Shown: piece after piece, positions 1-8,736 of the stretch
Position numbering within the stretch: the stretch's first letter is position 1
Layout: the number at the start of each line of letters is the position of its first letter
Assembly: GCA_028877205.1 (NCBI GenBank)
Contig: JAPPHY010000016.1
Location: 143,457 to 207,456, forward strand
DNA: 64,000 nucleotides
Origin: Chloroflexota bacterium
GTDB lineage: Bacteria > Chloroflexota > Dehalococcoidia > Lucifugimonadales > UBA2985
Direction: 5' to 3'
Translations under genes and position numbers: made by a program
Notes under the pieces: generated by a model
Seen by the model: the letters and a program-made list of their open reading frames with translations, nothing else
What the model was told of the DNA's origin: nothing
The model's database searches: none

Positions 1-9
1 CGCTGCGAC

Positions 10-252
10 ATGAAGATCGAATTTACAGACGCAAGCGGGTGCCAGGACAGGGTACTCCTCCTGTTCGAGGGGGAAACCCCGAGCGACGAGGATGCCCGCG
101 TGGATGAGTACTTGAGCTCCAACGGCCTGGAGCCCAAGCGGCAGTACACGGAGAACCGGGAAGGCACGGACTACCGAGTCTACTACTTCGGCCGGTGCTA
201 CATCGGGGACCACTTGGACCAGCTGTCCTCTATGGCTGACGCACCCGCCTAG
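10..252 (+). CDS. Small acidic hypothetical protein
   Basis: An 80-residue protein that I do not recognise. It is rich in Asp/Glu and has a Tyr-rich C-terminal half ([13 protein letters not shown]). No signal peptide, membrane segment or metal motif is visible, so it is probably soluble and cytoplasmic. Only nine bases precede the ATG inside the window, so the ribosome binding site cannot be judged and an upstream start cannot be excluded. It ends 22 bases before the alkyltransferase gene on the same strand and may share its transcript. Confidence 0.5.
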   Translation: MKIEFTDASGCQDRVLLLFEGETPSDEDARVDEYLSSNGLEPKRQYTENREGTDYRVYYFGRCYIGDHLDQLSSMADAPA

Positions 253-274
253 CGCGCCTGTATGGAGGCCCACA

Positions 275-799
275 ATGCCCAATGACTCAAGTGAAGCGCT
301 GCGGTACGGCGTGTTCGAAGTGGCGGCGGGCTGGGTTGGCATTCTTGCCTCGCCCGCCGGCATAAGGCGGCTCAGCCTTTCGCCAGAGTCACCCGCAGAC
401 GCCATCGAGCGCCTGTCGGGCGGCGGCGAGGAATTGGAGGCGTCGGAGGCGTCATTCCCTGACCTGGCGAACCGGCTGGAACAGTACTTCCTCGGAGAGG
501 ATGCCACTCTGGATGACGAGTTGGATCTTGTGGGGACGGACTTCCAGAAGAGGGCATGGGCAGCCGCAAGATCGATACCACGCGGAGAGACGCGCAGCTA
601 CGGCTGGATAGCTCGCAGCATAGGCAATCCGGGAGCGGCTCGCGCCGTGGGACAGGCGATGCGCTCCAACCCCGTGCCCTTCATCGTCCCTTGCCACCGC
701 GTGGTCGGAAGCGGAGGGGCGATGCGCGGCTACGGCGGCCCGGACGGCGTCGAAATGAAGCTGAAGCTGCTTGCCATGGAAAGCGACGGCGAGGCGTAG
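275..799 (+). CDS. ogt: Methylated-DNA--protein-cysteine methyltransferase
   Basis: Predicted suicide DNA repair enzyme that moves the alkyl group from O6-alkylguanine (and O4-alkylthymine) to its own cysteine. The 174-residue length is normal for Ogt/MGMT. The C-terminal domain carries the helix-turn-helix DNA-binding part (about residues 88-130, including [11 protein letters not shown]) and the active-site motif PCHRV with the acceptor Cys140, followed by [15 protein letters not shown]. The N-terminal half is the divergent RNase-H-like domain. The ATG lies after a weak purine-rich region (GGAGGCCCACA). Family assignment is firm; the exact substrate range is inferred. The downstream 260 bases hold only repeats. 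Confidence 0.93.
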   Translation: MPNDSSEALRYGVFEVAAGWVGILASPAGIRRLSLSPESPADAIERLSGGGEELEASEASFPDLANRLEQYFLGEDATLDDELDLVGTDFQKRAWAAARSIPRGETRSYGWIARSIGNPGAARAVGQAMRSNPVPFIVPCHRVVGSGGAMRGYGGPDGVEMKLKLLAMESDGEA

Positions 800-810
800 C
801 GGACGGCCTC

Positions 811-1012
811 CCGCTCGTGCCCCTCGACAAGCTCAGGGCGAGCAGCGCTACCGCCCCCGCTCGTGGTGAGCTTGTCGAACCATGAGCGGATTACCACGAC
901 CGTTGTCCCTCCACACGCCCTTCGACAGGCTCAGAGCCTGCCCCTGTGAAAGCAGGGGGCGAGCGGTTGCAAGCTGCTCCCGCTCGTGGTGAGCTTGTCG
1001 AACCATGAGCGG
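811..1012. repeat. Cluster of TTCGACAAGCTCA inverted/direct repeats
   Basis: A 33-base unit containing GTGAGCTTGTCGAACC is present twice as an exact direct repeat at 857-889 and 980-1012. The reverse-complement core (TCGACAAGCTCAGG and TTCGACAGGCTCAGAG) occurs at 821-840 and 918-937. Together they form nested inverted repeats between the ends of two convergent genes. A degenerate copy (CTTCGACGTGCTCAGGACG) runs into the 3' end of the next gene near 1049-1067. Repeats with this core are widespread dispersed intergenic elements in several bacterial groups. No ORF is supported here. Confidence 0.85.
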
Positions 1013-1059
1013 GCTATCTCACCAGATGTGAGGCAGTCCGGGCAAGCGCTTCGACGTGC

Positions 1060-1707
1060 TCAGGACGTGACCTGGATCTCGCCGAACCAGCAGGAGCCCG
1101 TCACCACAAGCCTGGCCTTCGGCTCAGCGGGTTCCGGACGCTTCGTCTCAATGCTCCCGAACATCACTGATGATTGAATGTCCACCGCCCAGTCGGGCGG
1201 GACGCGCAGCGTGACGCTTCCGAACATGACGCTGGCGTCGACCGTGGCGGAGCTTCCGACCACCACTGCGGAGCGCAGGTCTACCTCGGCGCTGCCGAAG
1301 GTGGCGGACACGGTTCCACCGGTGAAGCCATCGCCATCCGCCTGTTGATTGCTTTCTGAGAACAGGCTGTCAACTTTCAGCTTCTGGCTGGCGTCGACGG
1401 TATCGCGGCGGGAGGACTGCTTGCTGCCGAAGAATATCGCCAGGCCCAATGCAATGAGCAGGACAGGCCACAGCGCCGAAACGTCGATGCTCCACACGCC
1501 AAGGTTGCTCAGCAGTATAGCCGAGAAGAGGCCGACCACGATCAGGCCGCCCTTCCAGTTGCCCTTGGAGATGCTTACGATCCCCGCGGAAATCAGCAGA
1601 GCGGGCCACCACTTCCACAGCGACAGGTCTACCCCCGTGAGGCTGCCTACCAGGAACACGGTGCCCAGTAAGACCAGCACCGCACCCGCGTACTTGCGTC
1701 CGAACAC
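1060..1707 (-). CDS. LiaF-like membrane protein
   Basis: A 215-residue protein. The N-terminal half has about four hydrophobic segments (residues 8-25, 32-45, 52-68, 78-93) with the WWPALLI / LWPVLLIALG pattern typical of the DUF5668/LiaF transmembrane part. The C-terminal half (about 120-215) contains repeated FGS/MFG strands (ATFGSAEVDL, VMFGSVTLRV, VMFGSIE, CWFGEIQV), the beta-helix-like domain of LiaF ('cell wall-active antibiotic response'). LiaF proteins modulate envelope-stress kinases; no kinase gene is adjacent, so the role here is inferred. The start is GTG at 1707, preceded by a good GGAGG. Its last bases overlap a degenerate copy of the intergenic repeat. Confidence 0.8.
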   Translation of the reverse strand: MFGRKYAGAVLVLLGTVFLVGSLTGVDLSLWKWWPALLISAGIVSISKGNWKGGLIVVGLFSAILLSNLGVWSIDVSALWPVLLIALGLAIFFGSKQSSRRDTVDASQKLKVDSLFSESNQQADGDGFTGGTVSATFGSAEVDLRSAVVVGSSATVDASVMFGSVTLRVPPDWAVDIQSSVMFGSIETKRPEPAEPKARLVVTGSCWFGEIQVTS

Positions 1708-1775
1708 CCTTGCCTACCTCCTCTAGCGCGACACTGTCGTCACTGCACGTCGCGATCCGCAGAACGATATAGTCG

Positions 1776-1784
1776 ATTGTAGCA
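1776..1784 (-). promoter_or_regulatory. Extended -10 promoter of the LiaF-like gene
   Basis: On the minus strand the sequence reads TGC-TACAAT, an extended -10 element about 70 bases before the GTG start, with GGAGG in the leader. No convincing -35 is visible. Confidence 0.55.
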
Positions 1785-1835
1785 TTCGGCGAGAGAAAGG
1801 GCCAAGCGCGTGGGAATGCCTGGGCTGGCCCGGAA

Positions 1836-4800
1836 CTACGGTGAATCGACGGCGCTGCCCACCTCTACCTCCACGGCTCCGGCGCCAACTATTGCCTGCA
1901 ACTCCTCGTGGAGTTCAGGGCAGTAGCTGACCGACAACGAGGGGAGTTCACCTATGACCGTTCTGCCTTCGGTTTGTATCCGAAGCGCCACCGCGCCCTC
2001 TCCAGGGTAGTTCATCAGCAGCCTCAGCACGCCCCGCAGCAGGTGCTCATCATGCACCGGATCGCTGGACTCCTCCAGCCTGATCCACAGCTTGGGCGCC
2101 GGAGGCGAGGCCCCATTCGGGTCGTCTCCGGCGTGGTATGAGGCGCCGTCACTGCCATCTCCGTCTGCGACGCGCGGGGATGCGCCTCCATTGCCGTGTA
2201 CTATCGCGGCCGGCGGCGCTACGCCGTCGTCGTCATGCGAGCCCAGTGTGGGTGAGTCGCCGTCTCCGCTTGCAGAGGCCGCTATTGCGATTGCCTCGGA
2301 CGGCGCGTTGGAAGTCGAGCTGGGGCCGGCAGAGCGTTCCCCGGCAGATCTGGGCGCCGGCGGGCCGTCGTCGCTCAGCTCGTAGGCTGAGGCCTCGTCG
2401 CAGTGGACCGAGACTTCATCGTCCCGCAGTCTCACTCTTCCGGTAACCTCCACCAGGCTGCCCTCGTACCACAGGCCCTGCGTCTTGTCGTAGGCGTTGG
2501 GCCACACCATGACCTCGACGTTGCCGCCCAGCAGATCCAAGGATACGGACGCGAATGGCTTGCCCTCTTTGGTCAGCCGGTTTCGGTAGAATGACACCAT
2601 GCCGACCAGGTTGACCCGACTACCTTCGTTTTCGCTGTCCAGCCGGTCGCGTGAGATGATGACGCTTGGGGGTACTCGGGGCGCCAGGGCGCTGAGTGGG
2701 TTATCAGAGACGAAGCTGCCGAGCAACTCTTTCTCCCACGCCAGCTTCTCGCGGTGCTCTACATCGCTCTCAGCCTGTTCCACCGGGATGATTGGCGCCG
2801 ATCCCGTTTCGCCCAGCATGTCGAACATGGAGGTCTGGCCGGAGATCTTGAGCTGGGCTTCGCGCTGCGCCTCAGATGTGATTCGCTCCACGTTGTCCAG
2901 CAGCGAGCGCCTGCTGCCCAGCCCGTCGAAGGCTCCAACCCTGATGAGGCTCTCCAGCGAGCGACGGTTGAGCCCCGCCATGTCCGCGCGCCTGCACAGG
3001 TCCTCCACCGAGCTATACGGACCGTTCTCCCTTCTCTCCTCCACGAGAGGCGATACCGCCATGAACCCCACATTCTTCACGGATGCGAGTCCAAAGCGAA
3101 TGGCCGATCGGCCGTCCTCACACTCCTCGATCGAGAACTGGGGTTCGCTGTGGTTGACGTCCGGCAGCATCACGCGGATACCCAGTCGGAGGCACTCCGC
3201 CACGTCGATGGCAACCTTGTCTGTCTGCCCGGAGTGAGCGTTCATCACCGCCGCCATGTACTCCTCCGGGTAGTTTGCCTTGAAGTAGGCGGTCCAGTAG
3301 GCGATCATCGCGTAGCTAACGCTGTGAGCCTTGTTGAACGCGTATCCGGCGAAGGGCTCGATGAGCTGGAACACCTCCTCGGCCAGGCTTTGGGAGAACC
3401 CCTTGCCGGTGGCGCCTTCCAGGAACTTCTCCTTCTCCTGCTGCATCACCTCCGGGTTCTTCTTGCCCATAGCCTTGCGCACCACGTCCGCCTCGCCAAG
3501 CGAGTAGCCTGCGAAGGCCTGGGCTATGAGCAGCACCTGGTCCTGGTAGACGATCACGCCGTAGGTCTCCTCCAGGATGTCCTTCATGGTGGGATGCGGA
3601 TAGCGAATGGGGGCCCTGCCGTGCTTGGCGTCTATGAAGGTGTCGATGTGCTCCATGGGCCCGGGCCGGTACAGGGCGATCATGGCCGAGACGTCGCCCA
3701 CGGAGGTGGGCTTGAGCTTCTGGATGTACCTTCGCATCCCGGCGCCCTCCAGCTGGAACACGCCGGTGGTCTCGCCCGAAGAGAGCATGTCGAAAGTCAT
3801 TTTGTCGTTCAGAGGTATGCTGCCCAGGTCCAGCGCCATGCCGCGCCGTTCTGCCACCGCGTCTCGGACGTGGGACAGGATTGTGAGGTTGGTGAGGCCC
3901 AGGAAGTCCATTTTGAGCAGGCCGAGCTGGGCTATGGGATTCATCGGGAACTGGGTCATGGCCATGTCTTCCGCCGAGTCTCCGCGCACGGGTCGCTGCA
4001 GCGGGAGGTACTCGACGAGAGGCTCCTTGGTGATGACCACGCCGGCGGCGTGAGTGCTCGTATGCCGCACCAGTCCCTCGAGCTTCTGCGCCTTGTCGAC
4101 GAGGTTCTTGAGAGAGTCGTCGGCCTCGTATATCTCGCGGAGCTCCGGGCTGGTCTCCAGTGCCTCCTCCAGGCTGTGGACCCTGCCGGGTATGAGCCTT
4201 GCGACCCTGTCCACGTCCGAGAAGGTCATGCCAAGGGCGCGGCCGGTGTCGCGGATGGCGGCCTTGGCGCCGAGCGTGCCGAATGTGATGATCTGCGCCA
4301 CGTGGTCTCCGCCGTACTTCCTTCGTACGTAGGCTATCACCTCGTCCCGGCGGTCGTCCTGGAAGTCCATGTCAATGTCCGGCATCTCGCGGCGTTCCAG
4401 GTTGAGGAACCGCTCGAAGACCAGCGTGTGCTGTAATGGATCGATGTCGGTCACGCCAAGGCAGTAGAGGACCAGGCTTGCGGCGGCGCTGCCCCGCACG
4501 CCGAACAGGATGCCCTGCCTGCGCGTGAAGGCCGCGATGTCCCACACGACGAGCATGTAGTTGGAGAACTGGGTCTTTTCTATGACGTCAAGCTCGTAGT
4601 CCAGGCGCTGGATAACCTCGTCGGAGGGTTCCGGGTAGCGCAACGCCAGGCCATCGCGGCACAAGCGGTCCAGGTACTGCTCAGGCGTCATGCCGTCCGG
4701 GGGCTTGTACTCCGGCAGGCGAAGCTGCGAGAAGTCCAGCTCAACGTTGCACATCTCCGCGATCCGCTGCGTATTGGCGACCGCCTCCGGCAGGTCGGCG

Positions 4801-5552
4801 AAGAGCTCCTCCATCTCCTGCGTGCTCTTCAGGTAGTAGGAGTCGTCGGACATCTTGAGGCGCTTCTCGTCGTACTGGTTGGTGTTCGTGTGGATGCAGA
4901 TGAGAATGTCCTGGACTTCTGCGTCCACCTGATGAGTGTAGTGGCAGTCGTTGGTGGCCACGAGAGGCAGGCCAGTATCGCGCGCCAGCTCAAGCAGAGC
5001 GTCGTTGAGCCGGTCCAGTTCAGGGATGTTCTCGTGACGCTGCAGCTCGAGGTAGAAGTGGTCGAACGTGTCGCGGTACCACAGAGCAGTCTCGCGGGCG
5101 TCGTCCATGCGGCCTTCCAGCAGGAGCTTCGGTACCTCCGCGGTGGGACAGCCGGAAAAGGCGATGAGGCCCGATCCGTGGAGCCTCAACAGCTCTTTGT
5201 CCACCCTGGGCTTGTAGTAGAAGCCCTCCAGGTGGGATTTGGATGTGAGATGGAGCAGATTGCGATACCCCTCCATGTTGCGGGCGAGCAGAAGGAGGTG
5301 ATAGGGAGAACGGTCGGCCGCGGACTTGCTGTGGCGGCTGCCCTGGGCAAGGTAGGCCTCCAGGCCGATGATGGGCTTGATGCCGGCCTCTTTGCATGCG
5401 GTATAGAAGTCTATTGCGCCGTAAAGGCCTCCGTGGTCGGTGATGGCGAGTGCAGTCATGCCCAGTTCGCGGGCGCGCTCAACCATGGGGTTGATGCGGC
5501 TGAGGCCGTCGAGCATGCTGAACTCGGTGTGGTTGTGGAGGTGGACGAACAA
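1836..5552 (-). CDS. dnaE: DNA polymerase III subunit alpha
   Basis: Replicative polymerase catalytic subunit. The N-terminal PHP domain begins at once (HLHNHTEFSMLDG, then AITDHGG and ATNDCHYTH). The polymerase core has the PDIDMDF motif with two catalytic aspartates at about residues 392 and 394, and GVRGSAAASL upstream. A helix-hairpin-helix region and an OB fold (NLVGMVSFYRNRLTKEG) follow. An acidic, Ser/Pro/Gly/Ala-rich linker of about 94 residues (roughly 1059-1152, bases 2097-2378) separates the OB fold from the C-terminal domain. I chose the TTG at 5552 (1238 residues), which puts FVHLHNH at the N-terminus as in the family. An upstream ATG at 5609 would add 19 residues, but its reading frame runs through a TGC-TATAAT promoter. 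Confidence 0.95.
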   Translation of the reverse strand: MFVHLHNHTEFSMLDGLSRINPMVERARELGMTALAITDHGGLYGAIDFYTACKEAGIKPIIGLEAYLAQGSRHSKSAADRSPYHLLLLARNMEGYRNLLHLTSKSHLEGFYYKPRVDKELLRLHGSGLIAFSGCPTAEVPKLLLEGRMDDARETALWYRDTFDHFYLELQRHENIPELDRLNDALLELARDTGLPLVATNDCHYTHQVDAEVQDILICIHTNTNQYDEKRLKMSDDSYYLKSTQEMEELFADLPEAVANTQRIAEMCNVELDFSQLRLPEYKPPDGMTPEQYLDRLCRDGLALRYPEPSDEVIQRLDYELDVIEKTQFSNYMLVVWDIAAFTRRQGILFGVRGSAAASLVLYCLGVTDIDPLQHTLVFERFLNLERREMPDIDMDFQDDRRDEVIAYVRRKYGGDHVAQIITFGTLGAKAAIRDTGRALGMTFSDVDRVARLIPGRVHSLEEALETSPELREIYEADDSLKNLVDKAQKLEGLVRHTSTHAAGVVITKEPLVEYLPLQRPVRGDSAEDMAMTQFPMNPIAQLGLLKMDFLGLTNLTILSHVRDAVAERRGMALDLGSIPLNDKMTFDMLSSGETTGVFQLEGAGMRRYIQKLKPTSVGDVSAMIALYRPGPMEHIDTFIDAKHGRAPIRYPHPTMKDILEETYGVIVYQDQVLLIAQAFAGYSLGEADVVRKAMGKKNPEVMQQEKEKFLEGATGKGFSQSLAEEVFQLIEPFAGYAFNKAHSVSYAMIAYWTAYFKANYPEEYMAAVMNAHSGQTDKVAIDVAECLRLGIRVMLPDVNHSEPQFSIEECEDGRSAIRFGLASVKNVGFMAVSPLVEERRENGPYSSVEDLCRRADMAGLNRRSLESLIRVGAFDGLGSRRSLLDNVERITSEAQREAQLKISGQTSMFDMLGETGSAPIIPVEQAESDVEHREKLAWEKELLGSFVSDNPLSALAPRVPPSVIISRDRLDSENEGSRVNLVGMVSFYRNRLTKEGKPFASVSLDLLGGNVEVMVWPNAYDKTQGLWYEGSLVEVTGRVRLRDDEVSVHCDEASAYELSDDGPPAPRSAGERSAGPSSTSNAPSEAIAIAASASGDGDSPTLGSHDDDGVAPPAAIVHGNGGASPRVADGDGSDGASYHAGDDPNGASPPAPKLWIRLEESSDPVHDEHLLRGVLRLLMNYPGEGAVALRIQTEGRTVIGELPSLSVSYCPELHEELQAIVGAGAVEVEVGSAVDSP

Positions 5553-5580
5553 TTCTGCCCCGGATGGAAAAACTTCCGTG

Positions 5581-5589
5581 ATTATAGCA
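5581..5589 (-). promoter_or_regulatory. Extended -10 promoter of dnaE
   Basis: The minus strand reads TGC-TATAAT, a perfect extended -10. Transcription would start near 5574, about 22 bases before the TTG at 5552. This contradicts use of the ATG at 5609, which lies upstream of the -10. Confidence 0.7.
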
Positions 5590-5815
5590 TTGTGCCAAAT
5601 CTCCGGCACTATATGTTGTGGGGAATTTCGCCTGGATTTGTCAGGCTGCGCGGGGTCGTAAAGGGGAAATTCGCCGAGAGACTTAGGCCTAACAACCGTG
5701 TCAATTTAAGGCGACACTTTGAACCAGCACAGTTCCGCGCACAGATTGGCAGGAGACGTCGCAAAACCACCTTCAGTGGGAGGCATGGATACAGAATCGC
5801 GTCGGTAGATGCGGC

Positions 5816-6607
5816 CTACTCGCCCCGATAGACGGGTGACCGCTTCTCAAGGAAGGCCAGTACGGCCTCTCTTGCATCGTGCGTGGCGGACAGGAGGGCG
5901 TTGGCGTCGCTCTCCCGGCGCATTGCCCCTGCCAGTGCATCGTTGTCGCCGTCGTATAGAAGGCTGCGAGTGGCGCGAACCGCCAACGGTGGGTTGTCGG
6001 CGATTTGCTCTGCGAGGGCGGAGGCTTCCTGCATGAGCGTGTCCGCGGGAACGACGCGGCTGACCAGACCCTTCTCCAGCGCCCACTGGGAATCGTACAC
6101 GTTGCCGGTGAGAGCCATCTCAGTGGCCGCCGCAACACCAACGAGGCGCGGAAGCATGAGCGACGCGCCTGCGTCCGGCACAAGCGAGCGCTTGACGAAT
6201 ATCGAGGAGAACCCCGCCTCCTGAGAGGCGATCCTGATGTCGCAGGCCAGGGCTATCGCCAAGCCCGCTCCCGCCGCGACTCCGTTTACCGCTGCGATCA
6301 CCGGCTGAGGTATTCCCCTGATGCGGGTGCTCAGGTCAGTGATACCGAACCCTGGCTGTACCGCGGTGATCTCCGAATCCGGCGCGAGCAGCTCGTTGAC
6401 GTCCGCGCCGGAGCAGAAGCCGCGTCCGGCCCCTGTCACAATCACCACGCGGATGCTGTTGTCTGCTGCCACGCCATCCAGGACCGAGTGCAAGTCCGCC
6501 GCCATGCGTGCTGTGAGCGCGTTGAGCTTCTCAGGCCTGTCCAGCGTCACACGGGCGACGCGGCCGGCGTGCTCCAGTCTAACGTGGTCATGCCGATTCG
6601 TAGTCAT
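5816..6607 (-). CDS. Enoyl-CoA hydratase/isomerase family protein
   Basis: A 263-residue crotonase-fold protein. The CoA and oxyanion-hole segments are clear: DRPEKLNAL, then GRGFCSGADVNEL (about residues 61-73) and NGVAAGAGLAIALACDIRIA (about 108-127). The catalytic loop reads SLVPDAGAS with Asp145. LVPDAG is typical of the PaaG type (ring-1,2-epoxyphenylacetyl-CoA isomerase) rather than of hydratases with two catalytic glutamates. The reaction is therefore likely isomerisation or hydration of an acyl-CoA, but the substrate is unknown. I chose the ATG at 6607; a GTG at 6670 would add 21 residues without family support. No pathway neighbours are present. Confidence 0.88.
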   Translation of the reverse strand: MTTNRHDHVRLEHAGRVARVTLDRPEKLNALTARMAADLHSVLDGVAADNSIRVVIVTGAGRGFCSGADVNELLAPDSEITAVQPGFGITDLSTRIRGIPQPVIAAVNGVAAGAGLAIALACDIRIASQEAGFSSIFVKRSLVPDAGASLMLPRLVGVAAATEMALTGNVYDSQWALEKGLVSRVVPADTLMQEASALAEQIADNPPLAVRATRSLLYDGDNDALAGAMRRESDANALLSATHDAREAVLAFLEKRSPVYRGE

Positions 6608-6872
6608 GGGGCGTGGCTCTATAGAGGGGTGGGTGGTGCGGGTTTCTGCGGTCAAGCGGATCGGCCCCACGCGAAAAGGTGGCGGGAATCAGGTCGAGTG
6701 GAAACCGGAAGGGTGCCTTGGGAGGCAAGTTTGAGTTGAACTTGGCTGCCAAGAATGAAAATTCAGAAACCCGCCGCATTTGGAATGAGGCGAATCGCTA
6801 CAGACAGGCCTCGATTGGGAGAGCAGGGGGAGTAGGGCCGCCGAGCAGGAGGCTTGAACGCAGTGCGAAGCA

Positions 6873-6908
6873 AGGCCGCCCGACTCCGGCCGGAGATCCA
6901 GGCGGCCT
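6873..6908. terminator. Nested palindromic hairpin after the DUF5679 gene
   Basis: AGGCCGCC (6873-6880) pairs with GGCGGCCT (6901-6908), and the loop contains the perfect palindrome CTCCGGCCGGAG (6884-6895). It lies 18 bases beyond the stop of the minus-strand gene at 6927. No T-run follows, so terminator function is only plausible. Confidence 0.4.
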
Positions 6909-6926
6909 CCGCTGCTTGAGAATTGC

Positions 6927-7067
6927 CTATGCCTTGCCGATGCGGAACATCTTGGTGCTGCACACCGGGCACGTGCCCTGGGTGGCCGGACGACCGTTCT
7001 TCATCGTGATGGCCTGGGTGTTGCTCATCTCCTGCTGAGAACGGCACTTCACGCAATAGCCCTGCAT
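6927..7067 (-). CDS. DUF5679-type mini zinc-ribbon protein
   Basis: A 46-residue protein starting MQGYCVKCRSQQEM and containing a second CxxC (GTCPVCSTKMFRIGKA). Two CxxC pairs about 29 residues apart, with NGRPATQGTCPVC between, match the very small DUF5679 family common in Chloroflexota and Actinobacteria. It should bind one zinc ion; the function is unknown. The start is firm: GGAGG lies seven bases before the ATG. It is a single-gene unit with an A/T-rich upstream region (TTGACT and TATAGAAT elements around 7085-7110). Confidence 0.85.
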   Translation of the reverse strand: MQGYCVKCRSQQEMSNTQAITMKNGRPATQGTCPVCSTKMFRIGKA

Positions 7068-7253
7068 GGAGTCACCTCCGACAATAGATTGTGCCTATTC
7101 TATAACAAGTCAAGCGCAAGCGTAACCCCATTTGAAGGCATTTTGGGCTAATTCGGCAGCCTTGGAGGAGCGGTCGCTAGGCAGTCCTGGTGCAGAGGCG
7201 CAGAGCAGCACCAGCGAGGCTAGTGCGAATAGCCCCTGTTAGCCGTTCAACTG

Positions 7254-7634
7254 CTACCGGGAGTCCTCCGCCACGATGTCCGACTCCTCGGCAAGCACGA
7301 GCCAGGGTTCGCCCCACTGATCGGGGCTTTCGGTGTCCCACTCCTCGCTTTCGCTGCCGCGCTTGAATCGGAGGCCCCAGTCGCCGCCGTAGAGCAGGAA
7401 GGCGCTGCCGGCCCCGGAGTCGGAAATCTGGACGTAGTAGGCCGGGCAGGGCGTACCACCGCCGTCGCTCTGCCAGCCCGTGACCCAGTGCAGTTCCTCA
7501 GGCCAATGCGGGCCCGCGATGCGCACCTGGAGTACGCGAGCCGATTGTCCCAGCAGCTGATAGGTCAGCAGCGGGAGGCCGGGACAGTTATCGTTGTCCT
7601 CGACCTCCAGCGAGATGAAGCCGCGGCCCTCCAA
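7254..7634 (-). CDS. Hypothetical protein
   Basis: A 126-residue acidic protein, Trp-rich (HWPEELHWVTGW, WGLRFKR, WGEPWLVLAEE). No signal peptide or membrane segment is visible and I do not recognise a family. The start appears to be TTG at 7634, preceded by GAGGAG that overlaps the stop of the upstream 80-residue gene. Only two bases separate the two genes, so they are almost certainly one operon and probably act together. Confidence 0.6.
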   Translation of the reverse strand: MEGRGFISLEVEDNDNCPGLPLLTYQLLGQSARVLQVRIAGPHWPEELHWVTGWQSDGGGTPCPAYYVQISDSGAGSAFLLYGGDWGLRFKRGSESEEWDTESPDQWGEPWLVLAEESDIVAEDSR

Positions 7635-7636
7635 GT

Positions 7637-7879
7637 CTACTCCTCTTCGTCAAACTCAAGGCCGAGAGCAACCAGCTCCGCCTTCAGCGTGTCGGTCCAA
7701 TCCTCTAGGGGGACAGTCGCCGGCACCACAATCTCAACCTCGCCGGTGTCGAGCAGCCGCACGGCGCCGGGATCCTCCTTCCCGAGAGGCACGGAAACCA
7801 TCTCGCGGTCGATTCCGAGTGCGTCCGTTACCTCGAAGATGAGGAACATGTCCTCCATACCTATGGTGTCATTTTCCAT
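7637..7879 (-). CDS. Hypothetical acidic protein
   Basis: An 80-residue acidic protein (MENDTIGMEDMFLIFEVTDA start, FDEEE end), soluble, with no recognised domain. Regularly spaced hydrophobic residues (VEIVVPATVPLEDW) suggest a small alpha/beta fold. It is the first gene of a two-gene minus-strand operon with the 126-residue protein at 7254-7634. The bases ahead of the ATG contain GGAGTG, a weak ribosome binding site. Confidence 0.6.
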   Translation of the reverse strand: MENDTIGMEDMFLIFEVTDALGIDREMVSVPLGKEDPGAVRLLDTGEVEIVVPATVPLEDWTDTLKAELVALGLEFDEEE

Positions 7880-8091
7880 TTAGGCAGGTCACTCCTGTGT
7901 GAAGTTCCGGCGCAGCACTGTGAGAGGCATCCCCGCGCTCCGCATAACCGGATCATGGCGTATAGTAGCGGTGGGGTAGTAGAGCGTCAACAAGCCGCGG
8001 GTGTGAGACCTTGGGCGAGTTTTGCGGCAGCGACGCTTATGGTTTATCATGGGCACGAAGCGCGAGGCGCCTTACGAACAGGCTACGAGAA

Positions 8092-8712
8092 ATGGAGAGC
8101 GGCTTGAGAGTCCGGCCCGCGTACAGCCCGGAGAGCGAGCGAGAACAGGCGGGGAATCTTCCTCCTGGGCAGTTCGTCACCGACAAGTTCCCCGTCTTCA
8201 CCTATGGCCGCGCCCCTGAGATTGACATCGCCGAGTGGCGGCTGCGGATCTTCGGACTTGGGAACGACGTCACCCTTGCCTGGGAGGACTTCGCAGCCCT
8301 GCCTCAGACTGCCGTTCGGGCAGACCTTCACTGCGTGACGCGCTGGAGTAGGCTTGACAACCTGTGGGAGGGCGTAGCCTTCCGCGATGTGATGCGACTG
8401 GCGCAGCCGCCGCCGGACGCCCGGTTCGTGACCATCCACTGCTACGGTGGCTACACGACCAATCTCGCGCTCGAGGCGCTGCTTGACCCGGATGTGCTGC
8501 TGGCTCACTCCCACGACGGGCTCCCGCTCGCGCCGGAGCACGGCTGGCCGCTCCGGCTGGTTGTGCCGGGCCGGTATGGGTGGAAGAGCGCGAAGTGGGT
8601 CAACGGTATAGAGTTTATGGCGCAAGACAGGCCTGGCTTCTGGGAGGTGCGGGGCTACAGCAGCAGCGCCAACCCCTGGCTGGAGGAGCGCACGTGGGCA
8701 AGCGGAAGCTGA
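8092..8712 (+). CDS. Sulfite oxidase-like molybdopterin oxidoreductase
   Basis: A 206-residue protein consisting of the molybdopterin-binding domain of the sulfite oxidase/MsrP fold. Diagnostic segments are KFPVFTYG near the N-terminus, ADLHCVTRWSRLDN with the presumed Mo-ligand Cys81, FVTIHCYGGYTTNLALE, and the C-terminal GWPLRLVVPGRYGWKSAKWV. There is no signal peptide or haem domain, so it is a cytoplasmic stand-alone enzyme of unknown substrate. The ATG at 8092 is preferred; in-frame upstream starts (TTG at 8011) would add a tail outside the family. It ends 24 bases before larC. Confidence 0.87.
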   Translation: MESGLRVRPAYSPESEREQAGNLPPGQFVTDKFPVFTYGRAPEIDIAEWRLRIFGLGNDVTLAWEDFAALPQTAVRADLHCVTRWSRLDNLWEGVAFRDVMRLAQPPPDARFVTIHCYGGYTTNLALEALLDPDVLLAHSHDGLPLAPEHGWPLRLVVPGRYGWKSAKWVNGIEFMAQDRPGFWEVRGYSSSANPWLEERTWASGS

Positions 8713-8736
8713 GGGAGCAGTCTTGATGATCGGGAG

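Noticed and set aside
2754..4436. Long plus-strand open frame of about 560 codons
   Set aside because: It lies entirely opposite dnaE, whose domains and motifs are continuous. High GC keeps the antisense frame free of stops, and the translation has no recognisable domain.
5553..5609. ATG at 5609 as dnaE start
   Set aside because: The 19 added residues are not family-like, and the coding stretch contains TGC-TATAAT, so transcription probably begins downstream of this ATG.
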